From: Xanthomarina sp. F1114
Lineage (GTDB): Bacteria > Bacteroidota > Bacteroidia > Flavobacteriales > Flavobacteriaceae
Assembly: GCF_026410255.1 (NCBI RefSeq)
Contig: NZ_JAPMLL010000013.1
Span: 1-64,000, forward strand
Direction: 5' to 3'
Length of the DNA stretch: 64,000 bases
Under the pieces are notes generated by a model. It worked only from the letters and a program-made list of their open reading frames with translations, was not told where the DNA came from and ran no database searches. This document shows, piece after piece, positions 1 to 8,287 of the stretch. Numbering within the stretch: the stretch's first letter is position 1; each line of letters opens with the position of its first letter. The translations under genes and the position numbers were made by a program.

Positions 1-1
1 A

Positions 2-121
2 ATAGATTTCAGCGAAAATGCTAATGTAAGAAAATTAGACCTATCCAATAATAAAACCTATTCAGGTGAAACTTCTGGAGAGTTTAAAACATCCGAACCA
101 TTCAATTTTATTGGATTTTGA
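2..121 (+). CDS. C-terminal end of an unidentified protein (partial)
   Basis: An open frame enters from the left edge and stops with TGA at 119-121, giving 39 residues ending in NFIGF. No internal motif identifies the family; the acidic and Ser/Thr-rich tail would fit the last beta-strands of a secreted protein, but this is only a guess. The start lies outside the window. Confidence 0.4.
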   Translation: MDFSENANVRKLDLSNNKTYSGETSGEFKTSEPFNFIGF

Positions 122-331
122 ATGATAGCCCTGCAAAAAAAAACATGAAGAGATCGTTTTCTATATTTTTTGGCAATTGTAGGTATGTCCATTGTTGTTT
201 AGCTAGTAGAACCCGTCTGTCAATTTGGTAAAGTGTTATGAATAACACCACAACTCACTAACTGCCTTCGCGAGAATAGACAGTACTGGTTTAACGTGTT
301 CATAGCAGTAGAGTTGATTGATACTGCCCAG

Positions 332-371
332 TCCTGAATAAAGGCTACATAATTATAAACAGGATGTGTAA
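332..371. repeat. Dispersed 40-bp repeat, copy 1
   Basis: This stretch matches 2990-3029 at 35 of 40 positions. It begins TCCTGAATAAAGG and ends with AAACAGGATGT, so the ends (TCCTG/CAGGA) are inverted repeats. It lies in gene-free DNA at both places. Confidence 0.6.
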
Positions 372-692
372 AAACGACAAAGTAATTAGATGTTACAGCT
401 AACCTTTCAAATTAAAATTCTTATCAAAACTTAGTATTGAAAAGCACATGAAGCGTAGACTTTGTACCCTCTATTCTATTGCACCAATAACAGTGACTGC
501 ATGGATTAGAAAGTAGAATGACATAGACTTAATGAACAGCAGAGTACAATTGGAAACAAAAGAGGAATATTATATCGACCAAACCTTTGACAGCGTAATC
601 CGCACAAAATGAGACGTATAAAACGCAATTAATTTACATAATATAGGGAAATTACTTTTATCTTTAGATTATAAAACACCTAATATGGTATT

Positions 693-747
693 CCTGCCTT
701 ACCGGCAGACGGATAAATTAACAGCTTGATCCCGATAGCTATCGGGA
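693..747. repeat. REP-like palindromes
   Basis: Two short inverted repeats lie together. CCTGCCTTACCGGCAGAC (693-710) is an imperfect one and TCCCGATAGCTATCGGGA (730-747) is a perfect 18-bp palindrome. Related pieces occur near 6904-7000 and at 12806-12836. Such cccgat/atcggg palindromes are common between genes in flavobacterial genomes. Confidence 0.6.
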
Positions 748-828
748 CATTTTTAACCTGTAGCCATATTTTAGGGCTAAACATTCTGAAAGCCCTTATA
801 AATTTTAAAATTGTATTAGTAAATTTAT

Positions 829-2016
829 ATGAAACCTAAAACTAATTACACGAAAAGCGGAGATTTTAATATTGCCTATCAAGTAGTAGGAGAAGGATCA
901 ATCGACATTTTATATATTCCAGGTTGGGTTTCAAATATTGATATGATGTGGGCAGAACCAAGACTCGCTGCCTTTCTAACCAGGCTTTCCTTATTTGCTA
1001 GATTAATTATTTTCGATAAAAGAGGTACAGGACTATCAGATCGTTCTGATGCATATTCTACTATGGAAGAGCGCATGGATGATATTAATGCGGTATTGGA
1101 TGCTGCAAATTCCAAAAAGGCATTTTTATTTAGTCATTCTGAAGGAGGATCTGTTAGTCTTTTGTACTCTTTAAAGTATCCTCAAATAACTTTAGGAGTT
1201 ATCGGCTTTGGGATATTTGCAAAACGCAGGTATTCCAAAGATTACCCTTGGGCTCCTACAGATGAAGCACGTGAAATTTCTAATAAAGCCATTGAAGAAA
1301 ATTGGGCACACGGAAATCTGGATGAGCTAAAGTCATTAGTTCCTTCATTAGCACATGACCATGTGTTTTTAGACTGGCTGGCTAGCTATTTACGTGCAGG
1401 AGGGAGCCCAAAGGCTGCATTATTATTACACAAGCAATGTGTAAAAATTGATGTAACCGGAATCTTAGGTTCAATTAAAGTTCCAACACTTCTTTTATTC
1501 AGGAAAGGGGATTTAGAGATCCTGGTGGAAGAAGGGAGATATCTGGCAGAACGCATAACTAATTCCAAACTTGTTGAATTTAATGGTCGAGACCATCTTT
1601 TTTGGACAGGTGACACCTATCCAATTCTTGCAGAAATAGAAGAATTTGTTACCGGGATTCGTCCAAATAAATCAGACTTTAAAAAATATAAAAAAACAGG
1701 AATAGATCTAGAAACTGTCATGTTAGAAAGTTTTTTATATAATTTGAAGGTTGAAGAGTTTGCTAAATTATGTGGTCGAAGTTTATCTTCGTTCAAAAGA
1801 GATTTTAAAAATACATTTAATACAACGCCTTCAAGGTGGATAAAATCGAAACGCCTTAATCATGCTAAAGCACTACTTAAGGAAAGTAATTTAAACATTA
1901 ACCAAATTAGTTATGACTGTGGATATATAAATTCATCGCACTTTATAAAATCTTTTAAAGAAAAATACAATATCCCACCTAACAAGTACAGATTAAATAA
2001 TAGTAATAGAGCATAA
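829..2016 (+). CDS. Alpha/beta-hydrolase domain fused to AraC-type DNA-binding domain
   Basis: The 395-residue protein has an alpha/beta-hydrolase domain (about 1-285) followed by an AraC-type double helix-turn-helix (about 295-392). The hydrolase part resembles the N-terminal domain found on some adenylate cyclases and LuxR-type regulators: DKRGTGLSDR after the third strand, nucleophile elbow S102-H-S-E-G-G (Ser104), and the late GRDHLFWTGD with the His. The elbow is S-x-S-x-G instead of the usual G-x-S-x-G. The C-terminal part has the second-helix pattern ending GYINSSHFIKSFKEKYNIPP typical of AraC. I infer a transcription regulator that uses a hydrolase fold to sense a small ligand, possibly an ester or lactone. 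Its target is unknown; the methyltransferase gene 98 bp downstream is a candidate. Confidence 0.8.
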   Translation: MKPKTNYTKSGDFNIAYQVVGEGSIDILYIPGWVSNIDMMWAEPRLAAFLTRLSLFARLIIFDKRGTGLSDRSDAYSTMEERMDDINAVLDAANSKKAFLFSHSEGGSVSLLYSLKYPQITLGVIGFGIFAKRRYSKDYPWAPTDEAREISNKAIEENWAHGNLDELKSLVPSLAHDHVFLDWLASYLRAGGSPKAALLLHKQCVKIDVTGILGSIKVPTLLLFRKGDLEILVEEGRYLAERITNSKLVEFNGRDHLFWTGDTYPILAEIEEFVTGIRPNKSDFKKYKKTGIDLETVMLESFLYNLKVEEFAKLCGRSLSSFKRDFKNTFNTTPSRWIKSKRLNHAKALLKESNLNINQISYDCGYINSSHFIKSFKEKYNIPPNKYRLNNSNRA

Positions 2017-2114
2017 TTTGGTTTTTGGACGTTTTAGAATGTTTTTTGAACGTATTGGAAAGCTTCATAACTTTTGTTTTTATGAATTTTGTAACATAAT
2101 CAAAAACAAAAGTC

Positions 2115-2852
2115 ATGAAAAAATCAATTATTTTTATTTACGGTATAGTAGCCTATTGTATTTTTCTAGTTGCTTTTTTATACGCCATAGGCTTTGTTGG
2201 TAATCTTTTTGTTCCAAAAACAATTGATTCTGGCGTCGAACCAACTTTATTAAAAGCTATTCTAACCAATACAATTTTATTAAGTGTATTTGCTTTACAA
2301 CATAGCATTATGGCGAGACCAAAATTTAAAGAATGGTTTACGTCTATCTTTAGTCCAGCTATGGAAAGAAGCACTTATGTTCTACTTTCTAGTTTGGCAT
2401 TATTATTAGTTTATTGGCAATGGCAACCTATAACAACTATTGTATGGGAAGCAGAGAATAAAATAGTTGTATATTTTCTATATGGTATGTTCTTTTTAGG
2501 TTGGTTGATTGTTTTTCTTTCTACATTTATGATTAGTCATTTTGAACTTTTTGGCTTAGCACAGATTTTTAATAATTTAAAAAACAGACAAACACCAAAC
2601 CCAAAGTTTCAGACTAATTATTTTTATAAAATTGTAAGACACCCCATCATGTTAGGTTTCTTAATCGCTTTTTGGGCAACACCTACTATGACTGTTGGTC
2701 ATTTATTGTTTACTCTAGTAACTACAATATATATATTTGTAGCTGTTAAGTATTTAGAAGAAAAAGACTTAAAAAATTTCATTGGGGAAAAATATGAAAA
2801 TTACCAAGAAGAGGTGCCTATGATAATTCCGTTTACAAAAGTTAAAAAATAA
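2115..2852 (+). CDS. mddA: Methanethiol S-methyltransferase-like membrane protein (NnrU/isoprenylcysteine methyltransferase superfamily)
   Basis: The 245-residue protein has about six membrane segments and the signatures of the MddA branch: FALQHSIMARPKFK near residue 62, ERSTYVL near 85, and the C-terminal RHPIMLGFLIAFWATPTMTVGH followed by EEKDL and GEKYENYQEEVPM, which form the S-adenosylmethionine pocket in this superfamily. MddA methylates methanethiol to dimethyl sulfide. The ATG at 2115 starts directly with the first membrane segment. A NnrU-like or other small-thiol methyltransferase role remains possible. It lies downstream of the hydrolase/AraC regulator on the same strand. Confidence 0.75.
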   Translation: MKKSIIFIYGIVAYCIFLVAFLYAIGFVGNLFVPKTIDSGVEPTLLKAILTNTILLSVFALQHSIMARPKFKEWFTSIFSPAMERSTYVLLSSLALLLVYWQWQPITTIVWEAENKIVVYFLYGMFFLGWLIVFLSTFMISHFELFGLAQIFNNLKNRQTPNPKFQTNYFYKIVRHPIMLGFLIAFWATPTMTVGHLLFTLVTTIYIFVAVKYLEEKDLKNFIGEKYENYQEEVPMIIPFTKVKK

Positions 2853-2989
2853 AACTATGCCTAATAAAGTACTGTACTAAAAAAACATGTAAATCTTCGT
2901 TACTTTTTTACCAATGTCCTCTTGTATTTATTATCACATATTCGTCCTGATTTTGCAATAGCAAAAGCTGTTTTAATAGTTTTGGCCCT

Positions 2990-3029
2990 TCCTGAATAAA
3001 GGATATATAGTTTTAAACAGGATGTATAA
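2990..3029. repeat. Dispersed 40-bp repeat, copy 2
   Basis: Matches 332-371 at 35 of 40 positions, with the same inverted TCCTG/CAGGA ends. It sits directly next to the GCAATCTC-type palindrome at 3035-3075. Confidence 0.6.
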
Positions 3030-3034
3030 CATGA

Positions 3035-3075
3035 TGAGATTGCCACGACTTTTTATCAAAAGTCTCGCAATGACA
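3035..3075. repeat. Palindromic repeat, ATTGC/GCAAT type
   Basis: An imperfect inverted repeat: GAGATTGCCACGACTTTT pairs with AAAAGTCTCGCAATGA around a short centre. This type of palindrome is dispersed in many bacterial genomes and has no known gene product. Confidence 0.55.
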
Positions 3076-3189
3076 TTCTTGAGCTCTTGCACAGATGTTT
3101 TATGGAACAACATGGAACGACTGACGAACACCTTATTATCTGCCTTCCTGAATTTTATAGTTGGACGTAAGGAGTTATAAACTGGCAGG

Positions 3190-4728
3190 TTAGAATACTT
3201 CAGTAAACTTTTCTTCAATTTTTATTATAACATCTTCTGGAAGCTCAACAAAGAATTTGTCTTTTTTGGCTTGCGATAATTTGCCGTTATTTTGCATTAG
3301 AAATTTAATTAATAAATCGATGTCTGTATCTGGAAGTGTTATTAAGGCATTGATGGCCATAACCATTTTGTCATGTTGCTCAAGAAATTTTATTTCATTA
3401 GGTATTATTTCCTCTATGGTTTCTTCAACACATTCATATAAAAATTCGGCTTGAAGTGTGAGGTCTGCATAGCGATATAAATCGATGGTTTTGTTTAAAA
3501 CTTCAACATTGTAATCTGTTGTTGGTACCCAATCAATCCATTCTAGTCTTGGTTCTGAAAAGGCTTCTAAAACGTCCTGATATTTGCTGATATTATTTAG
3601 AATAGCAGCAGAAATTGGAAAAATCATGTCTCTGCTGGTGTAGTTTTTTCTTATTAAAATATGATGTATGAGGTACCTATGTAAACGACCATTTCCATCG
3701 GAAAAAGGATGAATGAATACAAAGCCGAAGGCGATACTTGTAGCCATTAGAACCGGGTCCAATTGACTGTTGTTTAATAATTTATTGGTTTCAATAAGTC
3801 CATTAATGAGTAGGGGCAAGTCTTCTGCCTTGGCAGAAATATGATCTGGGATAGGTGCAAAGTTTTCTCGGTCATGTAAACCAATAAAACCTTCTTCCGT
3901 TCTTAGCCCCATTTGTTTGAGCTTGTTTTTACCAATTACAATGTGTTGTAAGCGTTCTAACTCTTCAAGTGTTAGTTCTTTTTTTCCTGCTTGGCCAATG
4001 GCTTTTCCCCAATTTCTTGCTCTTAAGTTTTCAGGTTTCTCTCCTTCAATGGCAAAAGAAGCTTTGGAGTCTTTTAATAATAAAAATGCTGCTGTTCTTC
4101 TAATTAAATCTTTGTCTTTATCCTTTAAATCAAACAACATTTTATTCGAAAAATCTTTTTCTTGATAGGCTTCAATTTTACGTGTTCTATTAATCATGGG
4201 GCAAAAGTCTTTTGTCCCTGGTAAGTTGTTTTTTATGCGATGTCTGGTTGAATTTACTGTTGGCCCTGGGTATTGTAGTTTTGCATTTACCACCTCCACA
4301 TAAGACCCTGTTTTTAGATCTGGGATATCTATTGTTTTTTCTAACAACCATTCATATAAAAACCATATGCGTCTTGCATACTGGCCTGTTGGTTCTGTTA
4401 GTATGTATTCTTTTATATTTTTTTCGCTTAAATTGAGGAATACTTGTTTTAAAATAAATAGGTTTAAGCCTTCGTACTTAAGAGCAAAAATAATATGACT
4501 TATAATATCATTATTTGGTTTATGGCGTTTTGTAAAGACTTGCCATTGATCTGTATCATATCTTTGATGTTTGTCTGTTACTATGGCTAATTTACTAGGC
4601 ATAGGGGCTGTTTTGTTTGTTTCTTGGATTAGAAATTCTATCAGCAAAGCATATCCAACTAAGGCTCCTGGTTCTGGTGTCTTTCTATTGTGAAAAACAG
4701 TTATTTGTTGTGAAAAATAGTTACTCAT
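3190..4728 (-). CDS. Fic family protein (adenylyltransferase-type) with N-terminal inhibitory motif
   Basis: The 512-residue protein carries the Fic core HPFSDGNGR (about residues 339-347), whose His accepts the reaction and whose DGNGR loop binds the nucleotide phosphates. About 115 residues earlier lies SFAIEG (about 223-228), matching the [S/T]xxxE[G/N] inhibitory helix; the Glu normally blocks ATP binding until it is relieved. This makes it a self-inhibited class II Fic enzyme that would transfer AMP to hydroxyl groups of target proteins. The N-terminal 100 residues and the C-terminal 130 residues are of unknown role. No separate antitoxin gene is adjacent, which fits the built-in inhibitory helix. 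The start ATG at 4728 has a good promoter 26 bp upstream and short repeats on both sides of it. Confidence 0.85.
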   Translation of the reverse strand: MSNYFSQQITVFHNRKTPEPGALVGYALLIEFLIQETNKTAPMPSKLAIVTDKHQRYDTDQWQVFTKRHKPNNDIISHIIFALKYEGLNLFILKQVFLNLSEKNIKEYILTEPTGQYARRIWFLYEWLLEKTIDIPDLKTGSYVEVVNAKLQYPGPTVNSTRHRIKNNLPGTKDFCPMINRTRKIEAYQEKDFSNKMLFDLKDKDKDLIRRTAAFLLLKDSKASFAIEGEKPENLRARNWGKAIGQAGKKELTLEELERLQHIVIGKNKLKQMGLRTEEGFIGLHDRENFAPIPDHISAKAEDLPLLINGLIETNKLLNNSQLDPVLMATSIAFGFVFIHPFSDGNGRLHRYLIHHILIRKNYTSRDMIFPISAAILNNISKYQDVLEAFSEPRLEWIDWVPTTDYNVEVLNKTIDLYRYADLTLQAEFLYECVEETIEEIIPNEIKFLEQHDKMVMAINALITLPDTDIDLLIKFLMQNNGKLSQAKKDKFFVELPEDVIIKIEEKFTEVF

Positions 4729-4829
4729 GCTATTTGTGTATGAATTTTATTTACAAATATACCATGAAATACACTTATATGGTGTGAAAAGTGATTATAA
4801 TTTTCTTGTTAGCGTGAAAAGCGGTTATA
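4690..4829. repeat. Four GTGAAAA-N3-RTTAY repeats around the Fic promoter
   Basis: Copies of GTGAAAA followed after three bases by GTTAT, GTTAC, ATTAT and GTTAT begin at 4690, 4710, 4784 and 4814. The first two lie in the first codons of the Fic gene and the last two lie upstream of its promoter. The pairs are spaced 20 and 30 bp, close to two and three helical turns, so one protein could bind on one face of the DNA. I infer an operator region; no binding protein is known. Confidence 0.5.
4754..4761 (-). promoter_or_regulatory. -7 box of the Fic gene
   Basis: On the minus strand this reads TATATTTG, a full match to the Bacteroidota -7 consensus TAnnTTTG, placed 26-33 bp before the Fic ATG. 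No clear -33 TTTG is seen at the usual distance. Confidence 0.55.
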
Positions 4830-4948
4830 ATTTACCGTGTTTTTATTTTGAAACAGTCTCTATTATTTGGCTATGCGAAGATTTTTAGAGGGTAGGCGGG
4901 TAGCATTTTTTTATAAGATTAGCTACGCTGAATCTTAGATTTCCTGTC

Positions 4949-5269
4949 TTGGCAAGGATTGTTTCTTCCCAAACAGTTACAGAGTCGGATTATAAAATAC
5001 CCAATCGTTTTTACACAGATAATGATTTAGATTTTGTATTTGATTATTTGGAAGATACCATTTCAGAAGTAAATCTTGGAGATACTGATAACGATGGTAA
5101 CGCAAACTACTTAGATGTTGACGACGACGGAGATACTTGGTTAACTGTGGACGAAGGTACAGGTGATGATGATAAGGATGGGGTGCCAAATTACCTGGAC
5201 ATTCCACTGTTTATACCTAACCCTAGTGTAGTCTTCCTCTTTTTACCAAAAGCAAATAAGATATTATGA
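4949..5269 (+). pseudogene. Fragment of an Asp-rich calcium-binding-repeat surface protein
   Basis: The frame contains three DxDxDG-type thrombospondin-3-like loops (GDTDNDGNANYLD, VDDDGDTW, GDDDKDGVPNYLD, about residues 44-85). These repeats are common in long secreted flavobacterial proteins. Here there is no ATG (the frame begins at a TTG), no signal peptide and no sorting domain, and the end after PLFIP looks out of frame. I infer a broken piece of a larger gene. Confidence 0.5.
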
Positions 5270-5747
5270 AAGGAATTGAATTAAGTATTAATGATTTGGA
5301 ATTTTATTTTTCTAAAAACTCTTAAGTTTATGCAACCATAATTGGTTGCCTTGTTGATCAAGAATTTGAATTATCTGGAAAACAACAAAAAACATTAAGA
5401 AAAATTTAGAGAAAAAGATTAATAATTGTTAATTTGAAAAAGATTATTTTTTTATTAAAAAAAGAAGTTTAAGTAAAGATAAAGTTTAAAGAAATAATTT
5501 ATAATTTGAACATAAGCATTTGTATTTTTACAATCTAGTTTTTATTTACAATGCATTTTACGAGTCAGCGATTGATAATAAATCGAAATTAATTTTTAAA
5601 TAATGGACAGCTTCGCTGTTCAATTGTACAACTACCTTTAAAAAGTTGTAGTTGTTTAACGAATAGGATATTAAATAGAAATCTATTACAATAATATATA
5701 ACTTTCACACAAAAAATAACCCCAAAAACCAATTATAACATTAAAAA
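5270..5747. other. 478-bp AT-rich intergenic stretch with hairpins
   Basis: No gene is supported. GCAACCATAATTGGTTGC (5332-5349) is a hairpin with a TAAT loop. GGACAGCTTCGCTGTTC (5605-5621) and ACAACTAC...GTAGTTGT (5628-5655) are two adjacent hairpins of the kind seen near terminators. The last 90 bp before 5748 must hold the promoter of the lipoprotein gene, but no full TAnnTTTG box is seen. Confidence 0.45.
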
Positions 5748-6170
5748 ATGAGAAGATTAAAATATTTAAGCCTACTATTAAGTATAGTATTATTAACAAG
5801 TTGTAGTAGTAGTGATGATGATAGTGCAGAAGAACCAATAGCAACAGAAGGTAATGCGTTAATTTTAAATAAGTGGTGGTACGATAGCAATGGCTTTACA
5901 GCAGATTTATACTTTGATAGTGATGGGAGTTACGAGCAACGACTAGATTTTTCAGGAAGTATTCTTACAACCACTGGCACATGGTTATGGTTAGATGTGG
6001 AAAATAGTATAGTAAAAATAGAAAACTTATCTCAAATACCAGGACAATTAAATACGGAGTTATGGTTAAAGCTAACTAACATAGAGCAAACGACTATGAC
6101 TGTACAACAATCAAGCTCAGGTGAGAGCTATTCAGCCGAAGTTTCTTATCAAGACGTAGACCCAGAATAA
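5748..6170 (+). CDS. Small lipoprotein, lipocalin-like
   Basis: The 140-residue protein starts with a lipoprotein signal peptide (MRRLKY, hydrophobic stretch, LLTSC; Cys19 would be lipidated) followed by a Ser/Asp linker SSSDDDSAEEP. The body has the pattern of small flavobacterial lipocalin-like lipoproteins: an early WW pair, LYFDSDGSYEQR, and TGTWLW. The aspartates just after the Cys would fit surface or outer-membrane export in Bacteroidota. The ligand is unknown and the fold assignment is by pattern only. Confidence 0.65.
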   Translation: MRRLKYLSLLLSIVLLTSCSSSDDDSAEEPIATEGNALILNKWWYDSNGFTADLYFDSDGSYEQRLDFSGSILTTTGTWLWLDVENSIVKIENLSQIPGQLNTELWLKLTNIEQTTMTVQQSSSGESYSAEVSYQDVDPE

Positions 6171-6224
6171 GAAAAGATGAGGATACAGAGGATTTATTTT
6201 AAAACAGAACAACTATATATTTAG

Positions 6225-6551
6225 ATTACGAACAGTTCTAAATGGAGAAGCCTACAATCTAATGCCCATTTAACTGAAAGCATTCTTTCGTTAAGCGAGG
6301 TTGTTTCAAATGTTAATGGACCAAAAGATTGTATTAACTATGATAATAATTTATATATAGCTGAATATAATGGGAATAAAATTTCTGTTATAGACAATTT
6401 TAATCTGAGTGTAGAAACATTTGACATTAATAGTCAAATTAAAATTTCTCCAAATCCAGCTAATGATTACATACAACTCTCCAACAATACAAATACCTAC
6501 GAATACAAAATTGTAAATTCATTTGGTAGTCCATTTGTTAATGACATCTGA
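6225..6551 (+). pseudogene. Remnant of a secreted beta-propeller-type protein with T9SS sorting domain
   Basis: One frame is open from 6225 to the TGA at 6549-6551 without a start codon. It reads NGPKDCINYDNNLYIAEYNGNKISVID, like a blade of an NHL/SMP-30-type propeller, then IKISPNPANDYIQLS and YKIVNSFGSPF, which is the first half of a type A C-terminal sorting domain for type IX secretion. The domain is cut short. The rest of the gene is missing upstream, where the frame is closed by TAG at 6222-6224. Confidence 0.6.
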
Positions 6552-7048
6552 TGACGTATGTACTTCTGAATGGTTTTCAATAATTGCATTTATGTCTTGG
6601 ATTACTGGAAGATTTTCAAAAAGTATTAAAAACTGATTACCTTTTCGTGGTGAGAACAATTTTGTTCAACTATTTTTTCTATAATGAGATAATATTCAGT
6701 TTCACCGTAGTGATACTTTAATGTTTTTGTAATTATTCAATATTTATGTCAATTTGTGAGTTTAAATCTTGAGCAAGTTCTTTTAAGTTACTGGTATTTA
6801 GATTGTGATTTCCAATTAGTGAAATATCGTGTTCCATCTGTTTTTTTAATTTATGTATGGTAGTTGTTTCTGAAACCTTGCGTGGTTTAGGCATGTAATT
6901 TAGCAAACCCGAGTGCCGGACGGGCAGGTAAAAACCGAATAGAAAATCCCTGTCTGCCGATAGGAAGGCGCGAGTACTGGTAGTTATCGGGATTGGTAAG
7001 TAGGCGAGAAGTGGCCATTAATTACACACCTTGTTTGCAACAGGATTT
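6552..7048. other. 497-bp stretch with a possible small gene and REP-like pieces
   Basis: Apart from the 53-codon minus-strand frame at 6733-6894 no gene is supported. Positions about 6904-7000 contain GC-richer broken REP-like pieces (GCCGGACGGGCAGG, CTGCCGATAGGAAGG, TATCGGGAT). A minus-strand frame at about 6625-6732 (KYHYGETEYYLIIEKIVEQN) follows the small gene after a shift and may be its broken continuation. Confidence 0.4.
6733..6894 (-). CDS. Possible small protein, perhaps a frameshifted gene start
   Basis: A 53-residue frame begins with ATG at 6894: MPKPRKVSETTTIHKLKKQM and ends with DLNSQIDINIE. It is hydrophilic and helical by composition, without recognisable motif. A second frame just downstream stays open for about 36 codons, so this may be the beginning of a longer gene broken by a frameshift. 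No Shine-Dalgarno is present. Confidence 0.3.
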   Translation of the reverse strand: MPKPRKVSETTTIHKLKKQMEHDISLIGNHNLNTSNLKELAQDLNSQIDINIE

Positions 7049-8188
7049 TTATTCAGGATATTTTACTTTTTCTCCTTTTGATATAAAAACTAAAGCATCA
7101 AAATGTTTAAACCAATTAGTGTTTTTTTCCTCAAGATTAAACATTCCCTCATATTTCATTTCAGAATATTCTGGGTTCTCATTGATTATTTTTTTCGAGT
7201 CAACAAAGTAATTTTTTTCTGTCGAGGGTAAAAAATGAAGTAAATTTTCTTTGTCATTTCTAAGTTTTTCAATCCATTTCGGTTTTCTGTAAGGCATATT
7301 TATTGGCGAAATTGCAATATGGTATGAAATATTGGGATTTAATTTTACAAATTGACCTCCCATTGTTTCCCCACGCATAAAATCATATTCATATTTTGCC
7401 ATATGTGCATTTGCTAACCAAACAATAAACTTTTTTTCAGGCATAGTTTTTACTAAAAAGTCAAGATTTCTTGCCATTTGGCTATCTCTAATCGGAATAC
7501 CTTTTTTTCGGTCTTTATCAGTTGTGCATATAAGGATATCACTTTTATAGTTTTCAAGAATTTGAAACCATAGTTTATTTTTAATGATATGCTCGTTCGC
7601 TAAAAGTTCATCTACTTTGTTGATCAAATATTCAACTTCTACATTTTTTAAAACTTTCGTTGCTTTTCTTCTATTTTTTATAAAAGCTTCTGTTAAACGT
7701 GTAAAATCCTCATCATATTTAATTGCATTCTTATTAAGAAAGTCAGTTAATTTAATTGTGAAATTAGTATAAGTAAAACCTGAACCCATTTGATTGTCAA
7801 AACCCCAAATCGTTATATTGTGTTGTTCTAAAAATTCAAATAATTCTTTGCATTGAACTGAATGAGACCAGAACGAATATAAATTTGTTTTATCGTGGTC
7901 AAAATAAAGTGCGAAAAAATCCGCCTCAAATGCAATATCTTTATATCCTTTTTCTAAAACTAAATATTTTATAAATTCAGTTTTCGCTAAAAAATCAGAA
8001 CCTATATGATGTTCAGATTCTCCCAAAAACACAACTTTTTTGTCCGATAAATTTGCATCTAAAATTCCTTTAACTTCATTGGTCAAAAGATTTTCGATTG
8101 AATTCAATTCGTAAATATTCTTTTCGACTTGAGCCAAAATAGTATTTAAACCGAAAATTATAAATAGTAGTACTGTCGTTTTTTTCAT
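7049..8188 (-). CDS. Secreted erythromycin-esterase-like (EreA/ChaN-type) protein
   Basis: With the ATG at 8188 the protein has 379 residues and begins with a signal peptide (MKKTTVLLFIIFGLNTILAQ); the frame also opens 12 codons earlier, but that would bury the signal peptide. Conserved points match the erythromycin-esterase family: VVFLGESEHHIGS (the GExxH loop), AFEADF, RDSQMARNLDFL, and WLANAHMAK (late His). Family members include macrolide esterases and succinoglycan-related proteins, and most are of unknown substrate. Export to the periplasm is inferred. The gene stands alone and is close to decayed DNA on its 3' side. Confidence 0.7.
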   Translation of the reverse strand: MKKTTVLLFIIFGLNTILAQVEKNIYELNSIENLLTNEVKGILDANLSDKKVVFLGESEHHIGSDFLAKTEFIKYLVLEKGYKDIAFEADFFALYFDHDKTNLYSFWSHSVQCKELFEFLEQHNITIWGFDNQMGSGFTYTNFTIKLTDFLNKNAIKYDEDFTRLTEAFIKNRRKATKVLKNVEVEYLINKVDELLANEHIIKNKLWFQILENYKSDILICTTDKDRKKGIPIRDSQMARNLDFLVKTMPEKKFIVWLANAHMAKYEYDFMRGETMGGQFVKLNPNISYHIAISPINMPYRKPKWIEKLRNDKENLLHFLPSTEKNYFVDSKKIINENPEYSEMKYEGMFNLEEKNTNWFKHFDALVFISKGEKVKYPE

Positions 8189-8287
8189 ATTGTTGCCAAC
8201 GTGATTGTGTATGAAAGCAAACACGCACTTTCCTTTGGTTAAGCACTAAGCTACGCATTTTTTATATACGGTGTTGTGTGGCGTTAT

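Larger units (their letters stand above)
122..828. other. 707-bp gene-free, decayed stretch
   Basis: No intact gene is seen. Around 146-200 a frameshifted stretch reads like the start of a signal peptide (ATGAAGAGATC, then a hydrophobic run in another frame), which suggests a dead gene. The rest contains one copy of a 40-bp dispersed repeat (332-371) and REP-like palindromes (693-747). Confidence 0.5.
2853..3189. other. 337-bp intergenic stretch with repeats
   Basis: No gene is supported. It carries the second dispersed repeat copy (2990-3029) and an inverted repeat at 3035-3075 (GAGATTGCCACGACT ... AGTCTCGCAATGACA) of the widespread GTCATTGCGAG/GCAATCTC type. A 40-bp stretch at about 3150-3190 weakly resembles the dispersed repeat again. 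Confidence 0.5.

Noticed and set aside
2018-2203. 61-codon frame before the methyltransferase gene
   Set aside because: It overlaps the true start in another frame and has random-like composition rich in Phe and Tyr.
5628-5655. ACAACTAC/GTAGTTGT hairpin as a riboswitch before the lipoprotein gene
   Set aside because: A simple stem without conserved loops, 92 bp from the start; more like a terminator or a REP piece.
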